Source of the DNA: Ophioderma brevispina
Taxonomy: Eukaryota > Echinodermata > Ophiuroidea > Amphilepidida > Ophiodermatidae
Assembly (NCBI GenBank): GCA_023653785.1
Contig: JAMKCH010058336.1
Span: 1-64,000, forward strand
Direction: 5' to 3'
Length of the DNA stretch: 64,000 bases
The translations under genes were made by a program, and so were the position numbers. The notes under the pieces were generated by a model. It worked only from the letters and a program-made list of their open reading frames with translations, was not told the origin of the DNA and searched no databases. Shown one piece after another: positions 34,507 to 46,287 of the stretch. Within the stretch, counting starts at the first letter, position 1; the number at the start of each line of letters is the position of its first letter.

Positions 34507-35392
34507 CTAAAATGGCTCCTGATGTAAATAGTGAAGTTGATTGTATGGCAAGTGCATTCCGAATTTATCTTTCCTGGAATTGGCATGTCCAGCCAGAGGG
34601 GTTGGGTGCTTGCATCCCCCTCCCGGGGCATATCAGCCAAAAAGATGCAAAATCAGTCTATTTTCGGCCTCAATTAGCATTCAGCTTTCTCGGGTACACT
34701 CTCAGCCTCCTGGGTTAGAGATTTCTGGCCACGCCCTTGCCTGCTATGGCCCCCTGCAGCAAGGCAACACAAAATTGAAATTATCAACGCTATTCATTTT
34801 TTATATCTGATAATCAAGAAGTAATTTCATTTTTTATATCTCATGATCAAGAATTACCCTATTCCTATTGGTATGACAAGTAATATATATTGACAAGCAT
34901 TGGGGAAGGTGCATTTTTTCACTTTTACTTTTGCCCTGCGGTTTTTATCAATGAGAGAATGAATTGTGTTTTTAATGCAAAAAGTTCTATATTGTCTCCA
35001 ATAGTATCAGCAGCTTCCATATATTTTGCCTTATACTGCCAATTGTCTCTCACTTGTTACTATAATGAGATTTTAGTACATCAGTGACATGTCCAAAGTA
35101 GGGTTAAATCCTTCCCCTTTTTTGGTGATTGGCTAACTGCTTCAACCCTTTCAACTGACATGTGGTATAGTCTGTACAGGTTACAATACACAAGTCAGTG
35201 GTTTTAAGAAGGATTTGAAAAGCCATCTCTAAACCACTGACCTAAGACTAGGCTTGTTTGGACTCATCTTCATGTTGATTACAAATATGGTCACCAAAAT
35301 GCATAATTTTGTATTTTTTAAATATGGCAATTTTTAAACTCTGAGTGACAATAGTCGCCTGCACGACAAAGAGGGTTCTGTCGATGGTTAAC
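34507..35392. other. Unannotated sequence
   Basis: No recognised gene. Overlapping open frames at 34458-34810 have no motif. Confidence 0.4.
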
Positions 35393-35719
35393 TTAAAGAG
35401 ACACAAGGACATTTTTCAGAAAAGTGCGCCCCCAATATTTTTATATTTAGAATGCTTACCAATGTGTTAAATCAAACTGGAAGTGAATGAGCCAAAAATG
35501 CTGTCTTTATGTATAGCAAGATGATTTAGTATTTTTTCTATCATGCACGACAGAAAATCCCTATAGGATGCATTAGGACAGCAGGCAATTTCAAAACTTA
35601 GGTTTGTTTTTTCTACTTGTCCAATAAATCTTCAAAACATTCTCAGTAGGTTCTACAACCAATCAAGTGCAAATTCAAAGAAATTCCTATCCTCTGGAAA
35701 TCTCCTTATGTCCCTTTAA
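35393..35719 (-). mobile_element. T4 MITE, full copy
   Basis: TTAA lies at 35393-35396 and 35716-35719. On the minus strand it starts AGGGACATAAGGAGATTTCC and contains TTGCACTTGATTGG and a TTTTCTGTCGTGCA hairpin block, as in 8688-9054. Confidence 0.75.
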
Positions 35720-36925
35720 TTAAAGCAGTTTGATTACCATGAAATGAAGAAATCCAGGTAACAAACAATCAACAAACCAGGAACCGAAAGAGGAAGACCT
35801 TGCAGAAGTTGCCACATGACCAAAATTGAACAATATTAGACTAATATTATGACTTCAAATTTAACATTCAGCAGTTAGGTGAGAGAAAAAAATAGAGGAA
35901 AAAATAAAGGTTTCTGCCCGGTAAACAAAGAAGAGTTAAAAGCCCCGGGGCAACTATCGTGTGATATGAGCCAGGATTTCTATAGCTGTATTGTATGATG
36001 GGTTGTTTTCCTCACATAAACCATCAATGAAATTCACCTGATCATTACTCAATGGCTACGGCTCTATTCAGCTTCAAAATTGTGCGGTATTTATTTCGCT
36101 CTGAATTGACTGGGATACAAACAACTAGGAAAACGTACAAGAGTGCAAGTTCCACCTGTTGCTCAATTCTGATTGGCTAACGCGTATTTGCCTTATTCGG
36201 TTTGCGCTAAATAAGGAAGCCTTCAGCAAAAAAAGAGAAAGAAAACCACATAACAATACAACATTCAAACACACTCAACCGTGGAGCATATATGACCAAA
36301 GAAGGTGTTTTCTGGTCTATACCGATTGTTCCCCAAGCCTTCTTTGGATGCTTCGACGAGAATGAAAAGGCAGCAATGACACCATGTGGCGTGGGACAGC
36401 GTGGTAACACGCCGTCGTTCCTGTTCAGCACGTCCTAGGTGGATTGTGGGTATGGTTCCACAACAATAGCTTCTTAATCAAGGTGCACTGATTTCAGGTT
36501 GCGATAAAAGGGACGCCGATAGCCGCAGAGAAATCGTAAATCATGGCTGATCATGGCAAATTTGAATTTGAACTTCTGTGCTGCTAATGAGATCAGGTTG
36601 GCCGATTACACGCATCAATATTGCCCAGCTTGATTATGAGATTTTAATTTCAAGTTTAGAGAGATGGATGAACATCATAACAACCCAATTCAATAAAACA
36701 AATTGACCTAGCCAATACAGGGTACAATTAGCAAAGTAATAGTTTTTCTAGTGGAAATTTATGTTGGTCTAATTAGGGTAACATTAGTGTCAAAATGTAC
36801 AATGACCTGTCTTCTAAGAATATTTTCACTTTGTCTTTTGCCATCTTATCCTCAATCACTACAGTGGCATTACCAGAGGGGGAGCAGCTCCCCACCCCCA
36901 CCCCACCCTTGTGGGGAATCTGTCC
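35720..36925. other. Unannotated sequence
   Basis: No recognised gene; an open frame pair at 36159-36431 lies on opposite strands without motifs. Confidence 0.4.
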
Positions 36926-37045
36926 CCGATAGCTAGACAACATTTTAACAAAAAGTATAGGCCTAACCATAAGTTTGACACACAGACACACACTCACGAA
37001 TCATGCTGCCATATAAGGTTTTCCAATTACATTGGATGACCTAAT
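36926..37045 (+). repeat. Dispersed-repeat fragment related to 30480-30545
   Basis: AACATTTTAACAAAAAGTAT, then AAGTTTGACACACAGACACA, ATAAGGTTTTCC and GGATGACCTAATG parallel the 3' flank of the tandem repeat at 30008-30545. Confidence 0.5.
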
Positions 37046-37100
37046 GATGCTTCCATATCACTCAAAATATGCCATTTTTGCCTTAATAAATTAAGGTAAA

Positions 37101-37180
37101 CTACAGAGAATCAAACCCAGGCTGTAGGCCCTAATTGGTGAAAAGCGAGCGGATAGACCGCTACACCAGGTTGCCCTCCC
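37101..37180 (-). repeat. tRNA-derived SINE head or tRNA pseudogene
   Basis: The minus strand has TGGTGTAGCGGTCTATCCGC (A-box, plus about 37149-37168) and CTGGGTTTGATTCTC (B-box, plus about 37106-37120). Spacing suits a tRNA, but the anticodon stem is not convincing. Polymerase III promoter activity is possible. Confidence 0.55.
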
Positions 37181-37198
37181 ATAAGTAGACATTTCATG

Positions 37199-37225
37199 GT
37201 GTCTGTCTGTCTGTCTGTCTGTCTC
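37199..37225 (+). repeat. (GTCT)n microsatellite
   Basis: About six perfect GTCT units. Confidence 0.9.
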
Positions 37226-37683
37226 TGACTCAATGGGGCATCAAGATACTTCTAAGTTTAAGAAGATTACTAAAAAAATTCACTCAAAAGAGTCAAAATA
37301 TTTGAAATTTGCAGGAATAGCTTAAAGTGAAGGATAAGTCTGAAGAAATCCAATAAGTTATTTTTGCAACTGAAAAATTGAGAGAAAAGGAAAACAGCAG
37401 TGCAGTGTTCAAATATATGGACCTCCATTCACTTACGTGTCGTAGTAAATGTCCCTATGGACAGTAATGACTAAATATCAAATTCTGTCTTTATCAGGTT
37501 GCTTTCAGTCTTAGCACTTGTGGGGTATGTTAGGATAGCTGTACATGTTACAGACATGCATGATTTTTGATAATTCTTTCAATTTTCTCATAGTGCCTTT
37601 AACTTTCCTGGAAATTGATTCTTTCATCTTTATAATTGACTGCTGCATCTTCATGTGTTGACTTTTTTTGGGACAGTTCAACG

Positions 37684-37995
37684 TTGTCACCCAGAGGGTG
37701 AATTGAGTCAATCCCACGATGCACCAGTTTTGGGAAATTTCACCTCAGTAGGGTCATGTGATCCCACAAAAATCCTATTCTTAACACATAAAAACCCTGA
37801 CTTTTATGCTCATTTTAGCCCATAAAGCGTTAGTACTTAGGGAATTTTTAACATGATCATGAAATGTCTTGTGGTTCTTAGACTTTTGAGGCACTTTTTA
37901 TCCCTAAGTACTGACATGTGTTTAGTACAGTGCAGTATAGGCACATTGCAAGCAGTATGGGATGATTGATTCAAAACACCCTCTGGTTGTCACCC
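37684..37995 (+). mobile_element. C1 MITE, empty-site copy with long termini
   Basis: Left TTGTCACCCAGAGGGTG and right CACCCTCTGGTTGTCACC, followed inward by TCAATCCCACGATGCACC and its partner. The body reads through GTTCTTAGACTTTTGAGG where the copy at 8494 carries T4. It is the most complete C1 outline in the window. Confidence 0.75.
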
Positions 37996-38597
37996 GAGTG
38001 CACCCACAAAACCCGATAGCTTAACTTTTATTATTAAACTTTTAAATATTATCAACAGTAAGCCTTATGTCAATTTGTTAAGAGTAAAAAACTGGAACAA
38101 AATATTTTGACACTGTTCCAGTATTGTATTGTGGCAGTAACTATATTATTAAAACTTGTACTGGTCGATCTTTTTTTCAAATCCCACTGGCTGTGGCATT
38201 TGACCGGATTTACAAGCATTTGTCAATCTCTTTACAATCCAGTGCAATCAATAGCAACATATTCGGTGTTAACTAGCATCAAATACAATAACACAAGACA
38301 ACAATTTACACTGGTGCAATAATAGCACTGCTTCGCTAGTTTCCTGAAGTGTAAATAGTCCAGCCTTGATCTGGTTTTGTTGTTGACTGACCACAGTTGC
38401 CAATGAACTTCCAGGGCTTACTGTATTACCTGTATTTTGCACTTTTAATTTGGTTGTTTTGTGAAGGTCATGTCACACTCTGAAGGTATATGGTCTGGTT
38501 TCTTTTGGCTGAGATAGGGACTGTCCAGGGACTGACTTTCTATTGGACATAGCCACATGACCAGGACATGCGTCCAATTGGTAATATTCATGGATTA

Positions 38598-38803
38598 CTG
38601 TAAAGTGGTAATTTTCGCGCGAGTATTTTTTGCGTTTCTGCAATTTGTAGCATTTTCACTCATTTTTAAATTCGCTTTTTTTCAGCTATCCTACATACAC
38701 TTATACACAAAAGAAATATTTTTGCGTGTTCTTAATTTCGCGCTTGCTCAAGTGTGCGAAAAGCATGAAAATTAATGTAGCACAAATATATCTACTTTTA
38801 CAG
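38598..38803. mobile_element. 206-bp MITE with TA duplication
   Basis: CTGTAAAGTGGTAATTTTCG and a right end with TCTACTTTTACAG are inverted; TA flanks both (38596-38597, 38804-38805). TTTCGCGC blocks occur in both halves. A Tc1/mariner-like non-autonomous element. Confidence 0.75.
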
Positions 38804-38846
38804 TACTTCTCTATACCTTGTCCAATGTAAGGTAGAAAATAACCCA

Positions 38847-39605
38847 ATTTATTTTATTTATTTATTTTATTTATTTATTTGGAAAACGCTTTACAAAACA
38901 GCGGGCCACCTACAAGGTGGGGCAAATCCATACATAAGAACAACCAATGAGATCAAACAAAGTTAAACACCCCCCCCCACCCCCCCCTGTTAACAATCGG
39001 GTGTGTGTGTGTGTGTGCTTACAACTTGCAACAAGCATTTATACACCAAGTGAAGCAATTTAGCATGCGAAGGAGGAAAATGCATGAGGCAAGGAGTCGG
39101 CAAACCACTCACATACACAATCAGTGATAATTGATAAAACACTCTTAAAAACTACAAGTACAAAATATAAAGAACTACAACAAGAAAAGAATGAAAACAT
39201 GTGACAAGTTAAAAGTAAACAGGAAAGGCCAAGCAACGTTAATGTAGACTCGACTTGATGATGCAACTTCTTACATACCATGCCTTTTTCAAAAAAGATT
39301 TGCAATAGTAGTCAAAAATGTTGCAAACATGTTCAGCCAAATTTCTTGGGAGCATAGGCATAATTCGACTGGGATCACCGCCAAGGATGAAGAACAAATT
39401 AGTATCGAGGTTGTCAAGCAAAAACATATCCCAAATTAAAGTTAGGCCAGAATCCGACAGTCTGCGCTGAAGCAATTCAAGTTCATTCCTTCTTACAGCC
39501 TGTAGAACTTGGCAGGTGAGCATGAAATGCTTGACATCCTCAACACCATCTTTACATCTTTTTTGTCACACAGGCTCCGTGTTGTGCAAAATCACTAAAG
39601 CTACT
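38847..39605 (-). pseudogene. Truncated LINE 3' end with ORF2 C-terminus
   Basis: The minus-strand frame ending at 39239 contains CKDGVEDVKHFMLTC, matching the C-x(n)-E-x2-x-HF-x2-x-C zinc-knuckle-like motif near the C-terminus of LINE ORF2. It continues LLQRRLSDSG, then LGGDPSRIMP, to a stop. Just upstream a one-base shift gives SLCDKK, the first half of the motif, so the frame is broken. The 3' UTR includes CCACCTTGTAGGTGGCCCGC, a CA run (plus 39001-39018) and an AATAAATAAAATAAAT tail ending at plus about 38850. The 5' end is lost near 39605, the typical result of incomplete reverse transcription. The clade is not assigned. Confidence 0.7.
39001..39018 (+). repeat. (GT)n microsatellite in LINE 3' UTR
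   Basis: Nine GT units. Confidence 0.9.
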
Positions 39606-41834
39606 GTGGCATATTCACTTTAGGGTTGTATTATAACTTTGGTTTTCCCTATATTTTTATCTCAATGTACTCTATCAAAGGTCGCATTTTATCTTATATT
39701 AAATATGCTTTAACTATAGGCTAAAAATATCAATGATTACTTTATACCTGTTACTTGTTTTATTATTATTATTTTCTACTTTATATTGCCAAATATATAC
39801 AACCAATTACTGATGCTGCTGTAACTACTTTTGTTAGTTACCAGTTATTCCCATTTCCCTTTGGATAAACTAATCAGCAGAACCTGTCAAAATCTGTACC
39901 AACAAAACATTGATCTAAACTTGAGGCCAAACAATGACTGTACAAATGCTTTCTTAGTTCTAGATTCGAACTGGCTGGGCAATTCTAAAAACAATCTTGC
40001 ATTTATCTAATGAAGCAAATATAACAGAAAAATGAACTCTCTAAAATGTGCAAAATAATTGGAAGAGAAGTATATTTATATCCAGCAATGGATAAATAAT
40101 ATTCTCAACTGAAGAGTCGGCCCAAATAAAAACAATCAGAATGTTTCCACATCTGAATTTCAAACTGTTGGAACTGAATGTACTTTTTGAAATATTCCTC
40201 ATTATTTTGAGGTATATTAATTACTTAGATCACAAATTAGTGTAACCGGTGGATTTCAGCAAAGATTCTATCAATGTCTATACTATGTATAGAATGTACC
40301 CATAGGCCTTAATTAGCTCTTTTCATAGCTTCTACTACTAGTACTACCATGATACCCATAAGCATTCCCGTGCAATGGAATCCCGTAGTACGGGCCTGTA
40401 GACCTTGATTGAGCAGGTGGGTGCCAATTGTTTTTAACCCAGTCACCTGTTTCTTGCTGCTAATTATGTCAGACACAGCCTGGGGGTGCTAATGAAAAAC
40501 AAATGATCGCATTTGTGGCATACAACGTTTTTAATTATGTTTTGCAGCATTAGTCGTAAAGCATGCAAAATATATGGATATGATGAGCATGGTTTGTTTG
40601 AATTCAATGCAATGGCAGTGGGGGGGTGAAATTTCCCCACAATTTTTGTGCTCCCTCTCCTCCGCTTCTCATATTGGAGTGTAGACTGGAAGTCAACATA
40701 CCGGAAGCTGTGGACTTTTGTTTGTGATATTCAAACACAGAAATTTGTCAAGAAAGATGACCTTGCGAGGTCACCTCCGCTTAATATCCTCCGAAGCTGT
40801 CCACAGGGGATGACACTCCAAAACACTCTGGAGTGTTATCAGAGTTTGTGCTTCATGCCCAAGTTTTTAGGGGGATAAAACCCTGCTAGACCCTCCCTCG
40901 ATAGCAATTCAGATTTTAAAACTTTGAATGCGTTTACACAGTCAAAAATCCCAATCAACACTCCATGCAGAGTTTCAGCCTCCTTCAATATTATTATTTT
41001 ATGAATTTAAACTTATTGTACTGTTTGATATGTTCTAGTCCAAGTTGTTCAACAAATATATTACACGTAGGCTACTCTATCTTTTTTAATCAATGACAAA
41101 TAGAAAACTTACCACACCTATAAACCCAATTTAAACCAGGGGAAACATGCAATTTGATTTGATTGAGCCCTAATTGAATTCTGTGACAACAGCACTGTTT
41201 ACAAACAAATAGGTCAGGCTGCTATTCAATTGCGATACAAAAAGTCTAAATTGAATTGGCTACGCAAGTGTATTTGTTAAATGAATTCAATTTGTACGAG
41301 CTCAAGTTGCCATTAATTGCAACTTTTTGCTGGTGAATTTAACTATCATCAAATTGAAATAAAGCCATTTTTGATACATGGAAATGTTCCACGCATAGAA
41401 TCCATACTTTTTTGGTCCTTCTCTAAAACCAATGCATACTACTGCTAGGAAATATTTTAATACTGTAACATTTTCATATAGGTTGACCCTATGAGGTTGA
41501 ATGCCAATGGGGGTGAAAAACAGGAGGGGGTGTACCCCCACTGCAGGAGTAAAGAGTTTTCCTGAGAGGTTTACGACACTAATTACTGGAGTAGGGGTAT
41601 TTGAACACACCAAAATTGTTTGGGTCTTCATTTGCTTGAGTAGTGTAAGTTTTAGTAAATCAAAAAGTTTAGCCATTTCAAAATTAATGACTGAAGAAAT
41701 AAATCCAACTAGCGCGGGTTTTGGGTCGCTTGAATCCGCCACTTCATTCACATATCTATGACCTTTGCCATGTCTTTTTTTTTTGTTTGATATGCAATTA
41801 TTTGGCATTCATTTACTTAATGTTTTGCTGTTTA
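39606..41834. other. Unannotated sequence with the longest open frame of the window
   Basis: The minus strand at 41302-41808 is open for 168 codons from an ATG. I recognise no domain, signal peptide or repeat in the product. Near its start the DNA includes a ATCCGCCACT remnant of the GGCGGATCC repeat type. No other feature is seen. Confidence 0.35.
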
Positions 41835-42226
41835 GACATAAAAAAAAATATGTTTGTTTGGAGTAACAGAGAAAAAATATCAGGGTCGGTCGGTCGGTCA
41901 GATTTTTTTTTAAATTTTTTTTTTTTAGATCTTCTCAATGTTTTACTCTAAAATGAATACAAGATGCTACTAGTACTATTTAAAGCTTTTTTCAATGACA
42001 TAGCAAAGATCTTTTATTTTACTTGTTGTAGTTGCTTGTTGTCTTGTTTTGTTATTTTTTCGTCTTTGTGTTGGTAAAAAATTTTTTTTTTTTTAATTGT
42101 GGATGAAAATAATGGGTCGGTCGGCAGAATATTTTTTTTATTTTTTGCTAATTGCATAAAAACTTTTGAGTCGGCAGGTTTTTAGGGTCGGTCGGGTTAC
42201 GCCAAACAAACATTTTTTTTTATGCC
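41835..42226. mobile_element. 392-bp MITE with (GGTC)n blocks
   Basis: Termini GACATAAAAAAAAATATGTT with TTTGGAGTAAC, and a right end whose reverse complement is GGCATAAAAAAAAATGTTTG with TTTGGCGTAAC. CGGTCGGTCGG blocks lie near both ends (41883-41900, 42115-42125, 42185-42195). The interior is T-rich and non-coding. Confidence 0.75.
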
Positions 42227-45200
42227 TTATTTACTTAAGTTCTAAATGCCAAAACCTTTTTACCACAAAATGTTATCAATATTACATTAAAATTAGTAGA
42301 AAATTTATGTTTTCATCAGCAATGTCATATGCAATTTTGAGATGTACATGTAGATCAATGAAACTGCCCTTGCATCTACAAGCATCATTGTTTATGACAT
42401 ATTGGATAATACGTTAAAGTTCAACACCGTAAGAAACAATCCTATTTTAGAAGACTACAATGACACAAGCCTGAAGGTAATAATTTTACTTCTTCACTCA
42501 CTGGTAAAACAATCAGAACCCTTGCCTTGACCAATTTAACACAGTAGGCCTACTTTGAAAATTGGTCATATGATCCTTAATCTTGCCTCCACTGATGGTA
42601 AATTTGCCCCAAGCTGTCCCTTTAAAATCCTGAAAACCTGGGCCACTGATTCTGATATTCCAACTACCTAAATTAAGGGGTGATAACCCCTAGATAAGTA
42701 CCAGCTCAGCAATTATAGTGTGGCCATAGTTCAATGTCCCTTGGACATCATTCTAAAATTGAATACCAAGTAATTGACCTGCGGCTTGGTTAGATGGTTG
42801 TCGTTTATCTCACTTGCATTGGTGAAACCATGATAATGAAGTCTGGTGACAGGTAGGTGATCATGTGGAGGGGGATCAAACAACTCAATACAAAAAGAAG
42901 AACATCACTCTGCCAACAAGCAAAATAATAACAGAAAAAGTTTTGTTGGATTTATTTTTTGGCCATGCACCCAATGCCGTAACAATAATTGCAAATTTTC
43001 AGTCAGTTCAATAACTTGATTTGTGAAATGTTTACTTTGCTGCATTATATTATTATGCTTTGTCAATTTATGTTAGATGTTCAACCTCACCTCTATCCAA
43101 TGAGTTTATGCTTGTTCCCCTAAAATTTTAAATAATAAAAAAAATTCAGCTACTATTCTAGCATAAATCCTGTTCACATCATACAAATTGCTTAATAAAA
43201 GCTTTAAATATTTTTTTACAAAGGAATTCAATATGAATGGACAGAACTTCATTAAACAAAGATTAAAATGCTTCCTTCAACAAAGCGAAAGATTAAAGAT
43301 TATTTTGATGTGAAAACAGTGTTTGTTTGGCAAAGGCAAAAATGTAATGTGAATATTTACTTCATCATTAAGCTAAATGGTGTGTAATCATTCACACACC
43401 AGTTTACTTTCCCCTTTAACAGATTTGTAACCTGACAAAAGAGTAAATAAACATTAACATCAACTTGGAAGTTGATGTGTGTGTGTCCCCACTTACATAG
43501 GCTTAACTCTTTTGTCTTCCACAATTTTTCTCTCGCATATCCTATTTACTTTAGTTATCTTCCAAAAACGCCAATTCAGAAAAGATACACCTCACATCTG
43601 CATTAAAACTGGACCAAGGAAGATTGCCTTACACTGCACCCACTTGAGATTCACAAATTTTTGGACAGTTTTACAGATTGCTGTCAGTAAAATTGCAGCA
43701 ACAATGCATTCCACAGACTCTCAAAGAGGGCTAAACAAAAATTAACCACATCAAGAAGTGCTATAAGAAGCAGGCAGACTCCATTCAATCTTTGCTATAA
43801 CTGTGAGGCCAAACGGTGTCTCTTAACCTTTCAACTCGGTAAATTATAGGCCTACCACAAGTCAGTGGCTTTGAGATGGCTTATTTTTTCCTGCAGTCAT
43901 TTGGGACGCTATCTCGAAACAAAAACAACCAAAGAAAACTAGGCTTGGTTGGGGTCTTTGAAAAACAAAAATAATTGTTCATGCGGATTCTAAATGAAGA
44001 GTTGATTTCCATAAAAGGCCCAAATCCACTATTCATAGTTCTGAGAAAATCACCTTTTTTAATATACCACATTGGACTTTGATCATTCTAATAATTTGTC
44101 GTCAATGAAAGATCCCACATGTTGATGCCATACACATACTTTTACTCTCTGATTTTACAGGGTTTTTATTATTTCCTTATTTTCTGTGAGGTGGATTTAG
44201 GCCCTTTTGGAAAAAAATTTGCAGACAAATTTGGGCACACCACTTTCCTCTAAAGCCTGCATTAATGTAAGATTTGCTATAAAGGGAATCTCAGGTAAGA
44301 GGTAAAAATCAAAAACTATTTTCAAGATGGCCACCAATATTTAGTATTTTAAGCAAAACCACTGATCTCATGTTTGAAGTATTTTCAACACCAATCGCTT
44401 TAAAAATGTCCTTTTGGGGGATTAATTTTTGCTAAAGAAATTATATGAGAAACAATTTTCATGGAAAAAGTAGTTGGATATTTTTTGTACATTTTTAGAA
44501 ATTAGCAAGTTTTAAAAAAATCTTAACATTCTGGAAATGTTGGGAAAATGCCGAAAGGCACAACCTTGGAATGGAGTATGCTTGAAGCGTGAAATTAGTG
44601 TAAAAATTGTGTGTCTTTACATTCGCTATCTTCTTCTATACTAATAACTCAATTTCGACCAAAAATGGATTTAGGCCCTTTTGGAAACGAGCATTTCAAA
44701 TACAGACATGAAAATGCATAATAATTAAGTTTTGAAAAACAAAATCTTAATTTTTCTATTTTCAAGTGACTGTAGTAGATATGCTTGCAGGACCTGAGGG
44801 CTAAAAAATAATCTAAATGTGCATTTCAATACCACACTTATTGTCATCGAACTAAGCATTAGCTTGTGAACAAGTGTGAACAAGGTCATCATGGTCATAA
44901 ATGAAGGTCCCTTTCTAATTATTTTGTGCAAACATGGCTGATAAATCCTAAAATGCCATTCTTTTTTGTCATTAATTATAATAAACACAACTAAATGATA
45001 TTTAGCATTGACTACCAGACCATGAAACAATCTGTTGGATCAATTTGGTTGGATTAGCAAGTACTGAGAAAACCTTAGTAATACCCAATTGAAATCTAAA
45101 GAAGTAGCTGAAATTGCATTACTTCTGCATGCCTTCTTCAGATCTTTCAGTAAGGAGCAAAGCACTTTAAATGTCAAGAGAAGGGTCAGGGGCCGTGGTC

Positions 45201-45761
45201 ACTCTGAACTCTCAATCCAAACGTCCAACCTACACATGACAACAACACTCTGGGGCAGGAAACAGCCAACAACAAGGGGCCAAATAACCCCTGTTTTTTG
45301 ACAGATCAACAACACCATTAGCAATGACCAACTAGTGGGTATGAAAAGCAGTCAGTCAGTGTCTGCCAGGAGAAAAGCAGTCGGGGTCTGCCCGGAGAAA
45401 AGAAACCACCTGTGGATAAATAAGAGCAAATCGCTGCTGGGTAAAAAGGACTGCTGAAATCAGCTATAGGGCTTTTGGGTTGGGCTAGTTTTGGTAACAA
45501 GTGGTTCAGGTAAAATGCTATCTTTACTTCAGGACAGACTAGACTGCGGAAGACCGCTGGACCACCTTAAGTAAATGCCAGTTGCAACCCACTGAACCTT
45601 GTTTGTGCACACCTGATGCATTGCAGTTAACCCTATGTATACTTCTTGCTGATTGGCTAAAAAAATCACATAAATTCCATTGTGACCAATCAGGAACACG
45701 GTAATAATAATGATAGAACTTAACAGGGCTAGAGCTTCAATATTTAAAAGCTGCATTTCTA
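42227..45761. other. Largely featureless AT-rich sequence
   Basis: The only repeat seen is GGATTTAGGCCCTTTTGGAA at about 44193 and again at about 44668. No gene recognised; possible intron or intergenic DNA. Confidence 0.4.
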
Positions 45762-46287
45762 CACTGTAAAAATTTAAGTGTTTAGGTTTTGTAACAGTTA
45801 TTAAACACCTAGACACGTTTAACGAAACAACAAAATAAAAAATACCAACTTTTTGGTCAAAAGGTGTGTATTTTCGTAGACCACTGCTCCTATAAATCGC
45901 TAAAAAGCATTGAAATTCAGCATCGTTTTTCCCATTTTTAAATCAGAGCAAAGGACATTTTTAACATGAACGCCTTAACGCTTTTAAAACACTATACATT
46001 TGCCAGCCGTTTAGGAAGAATAAACACCAAGGTGTTTAGAAGTTAAACACCATAACACCAAAGGCATTTAGAAGCTTAACACTATAGTGTTCAAAATAAA
46101 CACAAAACGTGTTTATTTTAGTATCTAAACACTTCGGATAATATTGTTTTAAACGCGTTAAGGCGTTCACGTTAGAAATTCACATTGCTCTGACCAAAAA
46201 GTTGGTATTTTTTATTTTGTTGTTTTGTTAAACGCGTCTAGGTGTTTAATAACTGTTATAAAACCTAAACACTTAATTTTTACAGTG
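45762..46287. mobile_element. 526-bp fold-back element, CACTG family copy 2
   Basis: CACTGTAAAAATTTAAGTG and CACTTAATTTTTACAGTG ends with TA on both sides (45760-45761, 46288-46289). Same sequence family as 25293-25915, but part of the right arm (the block that would pair with the left GCTAAAAAGCATTGAAATTC) is missing. The centre holds AACACCAAGGTGTT-like palindromes. Confidence 0.85.

Noticed and set aside
37101..37180. Functional tRNA gene
   Set aside because: A- and B-boxes are present, but I cannot draw a convincing acceptor and anticodon stem. A SINE head or pseudogene fits better.
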